From CBDAPX01 sp965198725 (GTDB lineage: Bacteria > Pseudomonadota > Alphaproteobacteria > Rhodobacterales > Rhodobacteraceae), in assembly GCA_965198725.1 (NCBI GenBank), contig CBDAPX010000001.1:3038001-3102000 (forward strand): a stretch of DNA of 64,000 bases, given 5' to 3'. Shown here piece by piece: positions 54,601 to 63,020 of this stretch (the first letter of the stretch is position 1; every line of letters begins with the position of its first letter). The notes below the pieces were generated by a model, which saw only the letters and a program-made list of their open reading frames with translations, did not search any database and was not told the origin of the DNA. Made by a program: the position numbers and the translations under genes.

Positions 54601-55282
54601 CATTCAGAAACTCAATCTCCACATCCTCAAAATCGGTGATCGGCGTCGTGCCAATCTTGAGCGTTTCCAGCGCCACCGGCCCATAGCCAAACGTGAAGCG
54701 CCCCCGAAAATGGATATTGTCACCCTCACCCTCGGTATAGCCCCGCGCGGTTTTGGGCGGGAACATCTGGTGACGGCCAAAGACTGCCGGATAGATACCG
54801 TAGCGGTTTTCCGCGTTGGATGATCCCGTAATCGTAAAGTTCGGATCATCCTGCTTTGGAGCCTCAGGCACAGAAGGCGGCGGGATCAGAGCATTGATTG
54901 CGAGCGTGCCAATGATGGTGAAAGCAACCGTTGCGACCTTGATTGCAAACGCACTGGTGAACAGCGTGCCCGCCAGCGTAGAGGCCACGCTTGGCAGCAC
55001 CGCTGACAGGATCAGCCCCACAACAGGGCCATTCACCGAGGGGTAGATATGCACATGAGCATTCTCGCCAGGGCGCACACGGCCCCAATGGCTGGACGGC
55101 ACAGGCGTTGCCTCAACGCCCTTGCTGATCACCACCGTCAGATCAGAATGAAACTGCTCTGGAATGCCCGAGAGCTTAACCAGATCGGCCACCGTCGCCC
55201 CCACTGGCACATAGCGGTGCTGTGTGCCCTCAGAGCGGAAATAGTGATCCTGCGTCACAAGCTCGAAGGTTTTATCCAGCAT
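51636..55282 (-). pseudogene. Prophage tail-tip/host-specificity protein (TipJ/J-like), C-terminus replaced by IS
   Basis: About 1,215 residues are read. The N-terminal part has membrane-like strands (SAVLPSVASTLAGTLFTSAFAI... LAINALIPPPSVPEAPKQDDPNF) and the hub region (RYGIYPAVFGRHQMFPP); fibronectin-like modules follow and the end reads REGFHQRFVDQSGAGVA. J-like proteins normally have about 15 more residues, lost here to the IS. The frame runs on through the IS end into OrfA, giving a possible chimera of 1,326 residues. ATG 55282 (AAGGA upstream) is preferred to 55300; it overlaps the NlpC gene. Confidence 0.88.
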
Positions 55283-55649
55283 AGGTGTAAATTCCTTCAA
55301 GGCGTTCTCTCCACCCCGTTTGGGTAAAATCCTCTATGACCGATGCGGCCTCATCCTGGACGTGGAGCATCAGACGCGGCCCGAGGGCATAGCCCACATG
55401 CAACGCCATGCCACGCACCCGAAACAGGACCGCATCACCTTCCTGCGCCGCCTCCACACGCCGCCAGATCGGGCGCTGCGCATCCACGATCCGCCGCCGC
55501 GCGGCCTCAGTCATGGAGCAAAGCGGATCGTGCAGATCGCGGCCATGCCGTGCCCGCTGCAATGCGAGGAACAAGCCAAGGCAGTCATAAGCCTCTGGCC
55601 CCCTGCCAATCGCCTGGTAGGGGAGGCCAATCCAATCATCTGACCACAT
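55272..55649 (-). CDS. Prophage NlpC/P60 peptidase (gpK-like)
   Basis: A 125-residue peptidase. The catalytic cysteine is in YDCLGLFLALQ and the histidine in ALHVGYAL. It degrades peptidoglycan during infection. Its ATG lies in the TGATG that ends the DUF1833 gene, so the two were once coupled. Confidence 0.88.
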   Translation of the reverse strand: MWSDDWIGLPYQAIGRGPEAYDCLGLFLALQRARHGRDLHDPLCSMTEAARRRIVDAQRPIWRRVEAAQEGDAVLFRVRGMALHVGYALGPRLMLHVQDEAASVIEDFTQTGWRERLEGIYTYAG

Positions 55650-56122
55650 CAGAACAGGGCGGGCGCGTTCTTTGGGTTCATGACCAGATACCCGAATTGG
55701 GTTTCCAGGATCGGCTCAACACCCATCGTGCCGGTGATCTGCCGCGCATCATATTGCGCCGCTCGCATCTCCACGTTGAGCGGGCCGATCTCCACCTAGT
55801 TCGGATTGGAGGCCAGAACCCAGACAATCTCGGCCTGGACGATTCCGCGCACCAGCCGCAAGGCTTCAACCATGCGCCGATCCACATTATCCGCCCGCCA
55901 TTCGATGACAGGCACAATCCCATCCTCTTCATCCGGCAGACTGATTTCAAAGGCCAGCGGCTGATACTCATCGCCCTGATGGGTGACAGGCTCCCAATTC
56001 GGGACAATGCAGATTGCCTCATCCCATCCATCTTGCGTGAGCTTCACCAGAGGCAGGATAACCTCGCCTGTGGCCTCGGAGTGCATCGCGGCAAGCATCT
56101 GTGTGCTGAGCGTGGTTCTCAT
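55649..56122 (-). pseudogene. Prophage DUF1833 (gpL-like) protein with in-frame TAG
   Basis: From ATG 56122 the frame reads 108 residues (MRTTLSTQMLAAMHSEATGE... WVLASNPN) and meets TAG at 55796-55798. The same frame then continues for 48 codons (VEIGPLNVEMRAAQYDARQI... LETQFGYLVMNP...) to TGA at 55649-55651, which overlaps the next gene by TGATG. That later part is the conserved end of DUF1833, so the TAG is a nonsense mutation or a sequence error. A G-to-T change from GAG would explain it. Confidence 0.8.
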
Positions 56123-56157
56123 GGCAGCATCTCCAACTCAAGCTGCACCACGACATT

Positions 56158-56469
56158 TTATCCCGCAAGGTTCGCACGATAGGGCGAGCGGAACCGGAAT
56201 GACCGCTGATCACCCGTCACAGGATGCTTTGCCGTGAAGGGCAACGCCCCCTCTTGCAGATCAACCGAGTAGAACGCCTGGAACTCGGCGTATTCAACGC
56301 GGGTGAGCCACGGCAGGGTAAAGCGCAGGTTGAGCGGCACAGCAGTATAGCGCCGCCGCGTTTTGACAGGCCCCGCATCAAACGAGGTGCGCGTGACCGC
56401 ATCAACGGGTTCCTCGCTATAACTGCCACCGACAGGACAAAAGCGCAGATTTGCTGGCCAATCAGGCAT
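56158..56469 (-). CDS. Prophage minor tail protein (gpM-like), shortened by a premature TAA
   Basis: A 103-residue protein (MPDWPANLRFCPVGGSYSEEP... RFRSPYRANLAG). Directly after the TAA at 56158-56160 the same frame reads NVVVQLELEMLP and ends at TGA 56119-56121, which overlaps the DUF1833 ATG as ATGA. Homologous tail proteins end with a similar W-x-V-x-x-ELE-x-LP strand, so the TAA appears to be a second nonsense change. Function: probably links tape measure and tip. Confidence 0.75.
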   Translation of the reverse strand: MPDWPANLRFCPVGGSYSEEPVDAVTRTSFDAGPVKTRRRYTAVPLNLRFTLPWLTRVEYAEFQAFYSVDLQEGALPFTAKHPVTGDQRSFRFRSPYRANLAG

Positions 56470-56472
56470 GGA

Positions 56473-59439
56473 TTACGCCCCCCGAACAGTTGGCCGAATG
56501 CCAAAGGTGTTGCGCATCGCCTGCTGACCCTTTGGGCCGGTGACGGCGGCAATCGCCTTGCGCTCAATCAGAATGTCCAGTGTGCGCCCATCGTCAGACT
56601 GCCGCACCTGGTGTTCGCCCTCAGGCGCGTTGTGGATGTTCACGGTCAGATCGTTGCTGCCACCGCCCCGAGGCGCCGACAGAACGCCGCTGTTCGGCAG
56701 AACCACCTCACCCTTTTCAAGGATTGCCGGAACTTCACCAGGGCGCAGGCCCGCTATACCACCTGAATGGTAGCGCGTGGCACCGGCCCAAGTGGATGCA
56801 GAGAACGCCCGACCGTGGCCATATCCATCACTGCCCGCAACACCGCCACTGTGCAGAATGCCAGGAATGATCGCGCCGCCGAACAAGCCACCGCCACCCG
56901 TTCCGCCGCCACCGAGGCCGCTGAACAGACCATTCTTACCAAACAGAGCCGCCTCCAATGCCGCCTTGGCCAGCATCTTGGCCACATTTCCCAGAACGTC
57001 CGAGAAGTTCTTGCCCTCCACAATCGCATCAATCAGCCCTTGCTTGAGCGAGTTCTGCGCCTGTTCCATGCGCCGCGTGCTGGCCTCGGCCTCTTCCTGG
57101 CGTGGCTGCAATTCCTGTTGCACCACGTCCAGCTCTGCCAGCGCGGCAGCGGTGCGCTTGATCGCCTCGCCATAGGTTTCCTCGGAACCCGCGATCTTTT
57201 CATTCAGATCGATCCCGCGCCGCTTGGCACCTTGCGTCAGCAGGTATTCAGCCCTGAGCCGCGCTTGTTCCTCGGCTGATTTCCCGATCAGGCTGTTTTC
57301 AAACTCTGCATCGGTAATCTGCGTTCGCATGAGATCAGCATAGCTGGTGCGAATATCCTGCAACCGCTCACGCTCCTTTGCCTCTTGCTCCAAGAGCCGT
57401 TGGCGTTCGCTTTGCTGCTGGATTTCGGATTGCACCAGCGCCGTATTGCCAAAGGCCGAGGCCTCTTGCAGACGGCGGTTGCGATTAACGCCATCGTTAT
57501 CGCCTTGGAGCCGCGCGATGGCAGTTGCAATGTCCTGATCCGTCCCACCTCGAACAGCAGGCAGGATGCGGTCAGGCAGAGAGCCATAATTGTAGGCAAT
57601 GGAGGTCAGCGAGGCTTGCTGCGCCTCTGTGAAGCCGTTGAAACGATCACGGCCAATCTGACCAATGATGCCGTCTTGGAACTCGCCCACACGGCGCAAC
57701 AGATCGCGGTTAGCATCCTCATAGGACACGCGCATTCCCTCAAACTGCTTGATGGTTTCAATGGCACTGCCTGACACAGCGTTGCGCCGCATTGTTTCGC
57801 CCTGGATGCGTGAGCGACCATATTCCGCCGCCGCATTTTGCGCAGCCAAGGACAGATCACCATCAAGCCCTTGCGCCAGACTGCGCAGGCTCTCGAACCC
57901 ATCCTTTAGGAAGTTCAGACGTGCCTCCAAGCTGGACAAATCAGCGTCGTCAAGATCACCAACATTTTGCTCGGCATCGGCCACTGCCGCAGCGAGCTTC
58001 AATGCTTGTTGATAGACCTCATTGTCTGGATCAAATGTGACACGCTCCAACGCCCCAATCAAAATTTCCGTTTCAGCGGTCAAATCGGTGACGCGGCCCT
58101 GAGCATCGGTCAGGCGTTCGATCTCTTCATCAATGCCAGCGATAACCGCGCGAGACGCTTTTATATGGTCCAGGTCGCCATCAAGAGTAGCTTGCCGTAG
58201 TTCTTGCTCTGCAATTCCCCGATCATAGATCAACTGAGCCAGTTCACGCTCGCGCTCGGCATACTTTGCGAAAATCTGTTCGCGGCGGCGCTCTTCTTCG
58301 GTCAGGCTAGCCTCTACCTGCTTAGACGTGCTTTCGATCAACTGCTGAATCCGAGCAATGTCACCAGAAAAAACGTCTACCAGTTGTTCTGATGACTCCG
58401 CCGCGCGGGTGAAAATAGCAAGCATTTCATGCAAAGCATCAAGCCGTTGCTCTGCACCCACTGCCTCATTCACATTCTTGAGCGCTCTAACAATGGCCTC
58501 AGCATCGTCGCGAGCAACGTCATATGCACGCGTAACCGATGATACGGTGCGCTGAAACTCGCTCTCAGAAACGCCGCCAGGACCAGCATTTCTGCCGCGC
58601 CGGTCAACAGTTTCAGAAAATCCGCCAAACTGATTGGCAAAACTGGAAAAGCTCTGATCAAGCTGTAATTCAGCAACTGCACCAAGCATGGTTGCAAGCT
58701 GCCCATTAACCGAGGCCATCTCATCCGCGAGATCGCCATATTTCTCGCGCAGCGTTTCGATAGGTGTAGCCGCTGCCTCAGCAACTGAAACATAAGCATC
58801 CGTGGCCTCAGAGAGCGCTTTCATCTGCTCTTCCAGATCAACTGCACCCGTCAGGTTCTTGTAAAGCGCCGCGCCAAGCGGGATCAGAATTGCCGCCGCT
58901 GCACCGGCACCTGCACCAAAGGCACCAAACGCTCCGAGCAATTGAGGAAGCTGCTGGCCAAGCGCCTGCGTGGCAGATGTGCCTGCGCCAACTTGCGTGG
59001 CAAAGTCCCCGATCTGGAACCCGACATTTTGCAAGGCCCCACCATAGGAACGAGAGGCACCACTGCCTTGACGCATTGCAGCGCCGAACTTGCCCGCGCC
59101 TTTGCCGCCGCGCTCCAAATCCTGCACAAGACGCTCAAGGCCCTGCTCATATTCCTTGTTGGTGATCGCGCCGATCTCCACGGCGCGGTTCAGTTCTTTC
59201 ACCCCGCGCTCGTATTTCTTGGCACCAGCATAGGCTGGATCATACTTGCGCGAGAGGCGGTCAATTTCACGGGCGGTGGCCTTGAGGGTTTCATTGTTGG
59301 AAACCTTGGCCATCGCCTCATCAAACTTCTTGGCAGAGCGCTTGGCGGCTTCTTCGTATTTGGCAATGACCTTGCGGGTTTCGGCCTCCATTTTGGCCGT
59401 GGAAAACCCCGCCTGGATCAAAAGATCGCTGTCATCCAT
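56473..59439 (-). CDS. Prophage tape measure protein with lysozyme-like insert
   Basis: A 988-residue, mostly helical tape measure. The N-terminus has coiled coil (about 15-120), then an Ala/Gly-rich hydrophobic stretch (about 165-200), long coiled coils to about 545, a lysozyme-like region at about 558-665 (IKQFEG; then RFNGFTEAQQASLTSIAYNYGSLPDRI) and a Gly-rich C-terminal quarter with LHSGGVAGSDGYGHGR. The lysozyme-like part seems to lack about 40 residues after FEG (codons near 57741). It sets tail length and may help cross the cell wall. Confidence 0.88.
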   Translation of the reverse strand: MDDSDLLIQAGFSTAKMEAETRKVIAKYEEAAKRSAKKFDEAMAKVSNNETLKATAREIDRLSRKYDPAYAGAKKYERGVKELNRAVEIGAITNKEYEQGLERLVQDLERGGKGAGKFGAAMRQGSGASRSYGGALQNVGFQIGDFATQVGAGTSATQALGQQLPQLLGAFGAFGAGAGAAAAILIPLGAALYKNLTGAVDLEEQMKALSEATDAYVSVAEAAATPIETLREKYGDLADEMASVNGQLATMLGAVAELQLDQSFSSFANQFGGFSETVDRRGRNAGPGGVSESEFQRTVSSVTRAYDVARDDAEAIVRALKNVNEAVGAEQRLDALHEMLAIFTRAAESSEQLVDVFSGDIARIQQLIESTSKQVEASLTEEERRREQIFAKYAERERELAQLIYDRGIAEQELRQATLDGDLDHIKASRAVIAGIDEEIERLTDAQGRVTDLTAETEILIGALERVTFDPDNEVYQQALKLAAAVADAEQNVGDLDDADLSSLEARLNFLKDGFESLRSLAQGLDGDLSLAAQNAAAEYGRSRIQGETMRRNAVSGSAIETIKQFEGMRVSYEDANRDLLRRVGEFQDGIIGQIGRDRFNGFTEAQQASLTSIAYNYGSLPDRILPAVRGGTDQDIATAIARLQGDNDGVNRNRRLQEASAFGNTALVQSEIQQQSERQRLLEQEAKERERLQDIRTSYADLMRTQITDAEFENSLIGKSAEEQARLRAEYLLTQGAKRRGIDLNEKIAGSEETYGEAIKRTAAALAELDVVQQELQPRQEEAEASTRRMEQAQNSLKQGLIDAIVEGKNFSDVLGNVAKMLAKAALEAALFGKNGLFSGLGGGGTGGGGLFGGAIIPGILHSGGVAGSDGYGHGRAFSASTWAGATRYHSGGIAGLRPGEVPAILEKGEVVLPNSGVLSAPRGGGSNDLTVNIHNAPEGEHQVRQSDDGRTLDILIERKAIAAVTGPKGQQAMRNTFGIRPTVRGA

Positions 59440-59441
59440 CC

Positions 59442-59600
59442 CTAAAAACCCTCAATGCCAAGTTCGGATAGACGCTGATCGCTGATCGCTTCACCCGAAC
59501 CACCGCTCTTTTTCCAACCGTTTGCACGGCCATATCCATCAAGAGCAGCCATGAATTGCCAGTGACTCATCCGCCCCACTTGCGACGGATCAAACCCCAT
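59442..59600 (-). CDS. Prophage tail chaperone extension (gpT-like), probably by -1 frameshift
   Basis: A 52-residue frame from ATG 59600 (MGFDPSQVGRMSHWQFMAALDGYGRANGW...) to TAG 59442-59444, two bases before the tape measure start. The frame is open upstream into the end of the g10-like chaperone gene, in the -1 phase relative to it, with KWKFSTFYGLGAA in between. This is the G/GT arrangement of phage tails, so the fused form is probably the main product and the ATG may be minor. Confidence 0.7.
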   Translation of the reverse strand: MGFDPSQVGRMSHWQFMAALDGYGRANGWKKSGGSGEAISDQRLSELGIEGF

Positions 59601-59608
59601 TGCCGCAC

Positions 59609-60004
59609 CTAATCCGTAGAAGGTGCTGAACTTCCATTTTCCGTTTTTTGTTCTGCCGGTGTCGGCTCCATCACCGGCCCAGTCTCCCCCACGGGATCAT
59701 CGGATGGACCGTATAAAGCGTGTGCGAGCACCTCTATTGCAGGCCCTTTGAAGTCCGCCTTTGGATGCTGACCAAAGACACGCTGCATCAACTTTTCAGC
59801 CTCAAGGTTATCCAAGCCGCCACCGATCAAACCCCAACGAATGACCTCAAACAGATCGCCCGCGTTCCATTGCCCAAGGCGGATTTTATTGAGCAGGAAC
59901 TCTGGCCCTGCGTCCACGGCACCTTGCAACCCCTCAAGATGCGCAAGAGCGGCAAGCGTCATAGGATGCTTGCCACCCGGCCAAATCACTTCGATAGGCT
60001 GCAT
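59609..60004 (-). CDS. Prophage tail assembly chaperone (TAC_11, gpG-like)
   Basis: A 131-residue chaperone (MQPIEVIWPGGKHPMTLAALAHLEGLQGAVDAGPEFLLNKIRLG; RWGLIGGGLDNLEAEKLMQR; KTENGSSAPSTD at the end). It is a counterpart of GTA g10. A run of six A on the coding strand (complement of 59644-59649, in CAA AAA ACG) lies 12 codons before its stop and could permit the -1 slip to the following frame. Confidence 0.88.
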   Translation of the reverse strand: MQPIEVIWPGGKHPMTLAALAHLEGLQGAVDAGPEFLLNKIRLGQWNAGDLFEVIRWGLIGGGLDNLEAEKLMQRVFGQHPKADFKGPAIEVLAHALYGPSDDPVGETGPVMEPTPAEQKTENGSSAPSTD

Positions 60005-60007
60005 GGC

Positions 60008-60454
60008 TTAGGCCGCTTTCGCGGCCCGCGCGGGCGTACCATCGAACTCAAGCTGAATCGACGCAGATACCTGCTGCCCTTTGGTTCGCTGATTGGAAAC
60101 CTGAGTAAGGAATGCAGGACCATGCTCATATTCCGTCTCACCAACGGCAGCTTTGGTGTTGCCGATCCGCGCGAACTTGGTTTGGCCGCTGTAGAACCAA
60201 TCCATGATAGTGCCGTGCGATTGCTGCGCCCAGACACCCTCGCCCGAGGCCGATACGTCAATTGAGCGCACCGATTTGCTCACCTTCAACGGCAAACTCT
60301 CATCATCGCAGTCAGCGGGCACCTCTGAGGTGTCTGTTTGTGCCTGCCGTGTCACCGTGACACCGACAAGCCCGCAAATCCGCGACCATGTGTTACCGTC
60401 ATCACTGATCTCAAGGATCATCTCTTCAAACTTTTGGGTTACAGGTTCAGCCAT
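60008..60454 (-). CDS. Prophage tail tube protein
   Basis: A 148-residue tube protein (FEEMILEISDDGNTWSRICGLVGVTVTRQA; GQQVSASIQLEFDGTPARAAKAA). Position between the chaperone and the small 62-residue gene fits the major tail protein. No family-level confirmation is possible here. Confidence 0.85.
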   Translation of the reverse strand: MAEPVTQKFEEMILEISDDGNTWSRICGLVGVTVTRQAQTDTSEVPADCDDESLPLKVSKSVRSIDVSASGEGVWAQQSHGTIMDWFYSGQTKFARIGNTKAAVGETEYEHGPAFLTQVSNQRTKGQQVSASIQLEFDGTPARAAKAA

Positions 60455-60521
60455 GTCAGTCCTCCATTAGAAACGACCCCCTTGCGGGCCGTTGGCTGTT
60501 TAGCCCTGGCGCGGGATGCGC

Positions 60522-60710
60522 TCAGGAGTTCGGGGTTTCTTTGCTTGCAGGTGCAGGCGCAGGCGTGGCCTGGGCACATCCTGCTTTGATCGCCGCATCA
60601 ATGAACTCGGTCGGGAAGGATTGAGGCTTTCCGCTAGGATATGCAGACCAGCCCACATTTTTCTTGCGGCTTGAGTAGTGAAATTCGCGTGTAAAGATCG
60701 CCTTAGGCAT
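60522..60710 (-). CDS. Small prophage protein (62 aa)
   Basis: A 62-residue protein (MPKAIFTREFHYSSRKKNVGWSAYPSGKP... then a Pro/Ala-rich end). The ATG lies in the end of the HK97-gp10 gene (8-base overlap). Conserved genes of this size are known at this place in siphovirus modules, without assigned function. Confidence 0.7.
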   Translation of the reverse strand: MPKAIFTREFHYSSRKKNVGWSAYPSGKPQSFPTEFIDAAIKAGCAQATPAPAPASKETPNS

Positions 60711-61167
60711 GGATCGCCTCCTTGATTGCGCGGCGCACAGCCGCCCTGATTTTGCGCTTGAACTTGGCCTGCATGGCCCACCATGCCGGATAGAAAAACG
60801 GTTGGGCCGTTGCCCCTGGATGATCCGTGCCCCGATTGGGCTGCGCATGTGGCAGCGTGCCGAACTCCACCAGCCGCCCATACCACTCGCCCGCGTAGAA
60901 AGTGATGCGCAGCGTAGCGAACTGCCTGCCAGCGTTCTGGCCGCTGCGAATCTCATCAATCACCAGTGACCCCTTTGGGGCATCGCCCCAGGTCCAGGCG
61001 ATACTGTCCTTCAGATCACCACTGCGCACTGGCACAAGCGATTTCATAAAGGTCACGATCTCATCCGCGCCCTCTTCCATCGCCTGAGCCGCTGCCCGCG
61101 CGGCGATCTCTGGCGTGCGCTCAAGCTGAGCCTTGAGACGCGGATTGAGCTTTGCTGTGGTGGCCAT
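60703..61167 (-). CDS. Prophage HK97 gp10-type protein
   Basis: A 154-residue HK97-gp10 family protein (TPEIAARAAAQAMEEGADEIVTFMKSLVPVRSGDLKDSI; YGRLVEFGTLPHAQP). It is a head-tail junction or tail-completion protein. ATG 61167 overlaps the DUF3168 stop. Confidence 0.88.
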   Translation of the reverse strand: MATTAKLNPRLKAQLERTPEIAARAAAQAMEEGADEIVTFMKSLVPVRSGDLKDSIAWTWGDAPKGSLVIDEIRSGQNAGRQFATLRITFYAGEWYGRLVEFGTLPHAQPNRGTDHPGATAQPFFYPAWWAMQAKFKRKIRAAVRRAIKEAIHA

Positions 61168-61568
61168 CAGCCTTCCTCAACGATAGCCCGCACCTGCACC
61201 ACGCCGTGCTTTTCGCCGTCTGGCTCATCCAGCACGCGCACCAGGACAACATCACAAGATGATAGTGCGTGTGCCCCGAGATCGCCCGTTGCACCATCCA
61301 GCGCAGTCTCAATGGCGTCTGTCAGAGCGTTCACCTGATCCCGCCGCCCCTGCTGCTGCGTCCAGCAATCGATCTGGAAATAATGCTCTCGGGCGCGGAT
61401 GCAGTCCGCATCGCTGCGATTGTGATAGTTTGGACCGATGGAACAATAGGGATGCAAAGGCGCGTCTGGAATGTCATCCCAGACACGATCTGCAACGATA
61501 CCCGCCACCCTGGCATCAGCCAACAGTGTTTGCACCAGGAAGGCCTGCAAAGCGTTTGCCGCGCTCAT
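61167..61568 (-). CDS. Prophage tail terminator (DUF3168)
   Basis: A 133-residue DUF3168 protein (MSAANALQAFLVQTLLADARVAGIVADRVWDDIPDAPLHPYCSIG). Counterpart of GTA g8. ATG 61568 overlaps the upstream gene's stop, so the frame start at 61667 is rejected. Confidence 0.87.
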   Translation of the reverse strand: MSAANALQAFLVQTLLADARVAGIVADRVWDDIPDAPLHPYCSIGPNYHNRSDADCIRAREHYFQIDCWTQQQGRRDQVNALTDAIETALDGATGDLGAHALSSCDVVLVRVLDEPDGEKHGVVQVRAIVEEG

Positions 61569-61900
61569 ATCTTGGCCTCCACCAGCATCTCCAACGTCGC
61601 ACCATCCTCGCGGCGCTTGGGCAATTCCCGCACTTGATAGGACTGCTCGCCGAACTTCACGATCCAATCCAGGCGAATTGAATCCAACACAGAACGCTTG
61701 CGCAGGATCAGGATCGCGGGCCTGCGCCCTTGCATCCGAGACGCCATGACAGCCTCACCGCCACGCAGGTAGCGCACCGCTGCCCAGGCGGGGAATTCCT
61801 CATTCCAGCCCTCTTTGGAGCCGCCAGTTTCCGTGCGCTCGCCCTCGGTTGGGCTGCAAAACATCACCCTTGTATCCAGGCGTATCTGATTGCCGGCCAT
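61565..61900 (-). CDS. Prophage head closure protein
   Basis: A 111-residue head-tail joining protein (IRLDTRVMFCSPTEGERTETGG; WAAVRYLRGGEAVMASRMQGR; LDWIVKFGEQSYQVREL). Counterpart of GTA g7. Overlaps both neighbours by a base or four. Confidence 0.85.
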   Translation of the reverse strand: MAGNQIRLDTRVMFCSPTEGERTETGGSKEGWNEEFPAWAAVRYLRGGEAVMASRMQGRRPAILILRKRSVLDSIRLDWIVKFGEQSYQVRELPKRREDGATLEMLVEAKI

Positions 61901-62484
61901 CAGCCGAACTCCCGTGGCCGATAATACCGCTGCTGCTTGATCAGCGCCTTCACGTTGAATGACACAGAGGCCTCGGTGAGATCACCGATGGACACACCTG
62001 CATCATACCATTCCTTGACGATCAGGATGATCGCATGGGCAAGCCCTTTGGGCAGTTTCCCCTCGGCATAGCCCACCGTTGCCTCTATCCGCACGCTTTG
62101 CGCTTTGGAGGGATCAGCAATCGCCAGTGCTGCATCTACCAGCCACAGTTGCGGCTCATCATGGCAACGCTGCACGTCCACCTGATCCAAGGCAATCGCG
62201 GTCTCTGCCACCAGCGGCTGAATCACCGTCACAGACGTGATCTCAGAGATAGGCGCAATCGGGAACCACCAGCGCCGGAACCCATGCGCCTCGGCCAGGT
62301 CAAATTCAATCTCAACGGCCCGCTCAGTCAGCGGGCGGCGTGATGCGACCTCAACGACCTCCTGCGCGGCGCGGAGATAGCTTTCAATCGTCAGAGGATC
62401 GTCAACCTCAATCCACGGCATCGCCTTGCCGAAATCCTCAACGGATACAGCAAGCGGCAGGGGGTCATTTCCTAGAAGTCGCAT
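61900..62484 (-). CDS. Prophage head-tail connector
   Basis: A 194-residue gp6-like connector (SVEDFGKAMPWIEVDDPLTIESYLRAAQEVVEVASRRPL; GLAHAIILIVKEWYDAG). Counterpart of GTA g6. Confidence 0.87.
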   Translation of the reverse strand: MRLLGNDPLPLAVSVEDFGKAMPWIEVDDPLTIESYLRAAQEVVEVASRRPLTERAVEIEFDLAEAHGFRRWWFPIAPISEITSVTVIQPLVAETAIALDQVDVQRCHDEPQLWLVDAALAIADPSKAQSVRIEATVGYAEGKLPKGLAHAIILIVKEWYDAGVSIGDLTEASVSFNVKALIKQQRYYRPREFG

Positions 62485-62496
62485 CAGCGCGTTTCC

Positions 62497-62949
62497 TTAC
62501 TTGCCGCCCTGCTTGGGGGGCTTGGCCGAGGTGGTTTCCTTAGCCGCATCGGTTTTGGCCGGTTCGGTCAGCGCGGCCTCGCGGGCATCCAGATCGGCCT
62601 TGAGCGCATCAAGCTCGCCAGCGTACTTGTCCATCTCAGCCTCATCCTTGACGATGGACTTTTCGCGCTCATCAAGTTTGGCCTCGCGGGCGTCCAGTTC
62701 GTCGGAACGCGCTTTGGCCTGCTTTTCCAGTTCAGCCGTGGCGGCTTCCACCTGGCGAGCAATCTCAGCCTGCGCCTCTTCACTGTCCACTGTGATGGTC
62801 AAGGTCTGTGTGTCGCCCTTTGGCGCTTCATATTCCTCAGCCACCTTTTTCTTGTTGATCAGGTCATCTGCCATCTCAACATCAAAGCCCGCTACATCGC
62901 CCTTGGAATAGGCCTGGAATGCAGCAGTGAACAAAACGATCTTTTTCAT
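62497..62949 (-). CDS. Prophage hypothetical protein with coiled coil
   Basis: A 150-residue protein: a short N-terminal globular part (MKKIVLFTAAFQAYSKGDVAGFDVEMADDLINKKKVAEEY) and a long Glu/Ala/Lys/Asp coiled coil (about 60-130), then a basic end. It is next to the capsid gene, separated by the terminator at 62971-63000. Could be a scaffold or capsid-associated protein; unknown. Confidence 0.7.
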   Translation of the reverse strand: MKKIVLFTAAFQAYSKGDVAGFDVEMADDLINKKKVAEEYEAPKGDTQTLTITVDSEEAQAEIARQVEAATAELEKQAKARSDELDAREAKLDEREKSIVKDEAEMDKYAGELDALKADLDAREAALTEPAKTDAAKETTSAKPPKQGGK

Positions 62950-62970
62950 GGGTCTTTCTCCGAATGGGTT

Positions 62971-63000
62971 AAAAAACGCCCCGCGATCACCGCGAGGCGC
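62971..63000 (-). terminator. Terminator after the prophage capsid gene
   Basis: GCGCCTCGCG (63000-62991) pairs with CGCGGGGCG (62986-62978, with one T-G pair) on the minus strand, followed by six T (complement of 62976-62971). It would cut back transcription of the genes after the capsid gene. Confidence 0.75.
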
Positions 63001-63020
63001 TATGGGTTTTGACGATCAGG

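Noticed and set aside
51302..55282. One natural gene of 1,326 codons
   Set aside because: Its last 110 codons are the IS end and OrfA, so it is a chance fusion of a tail gene and a transposase.
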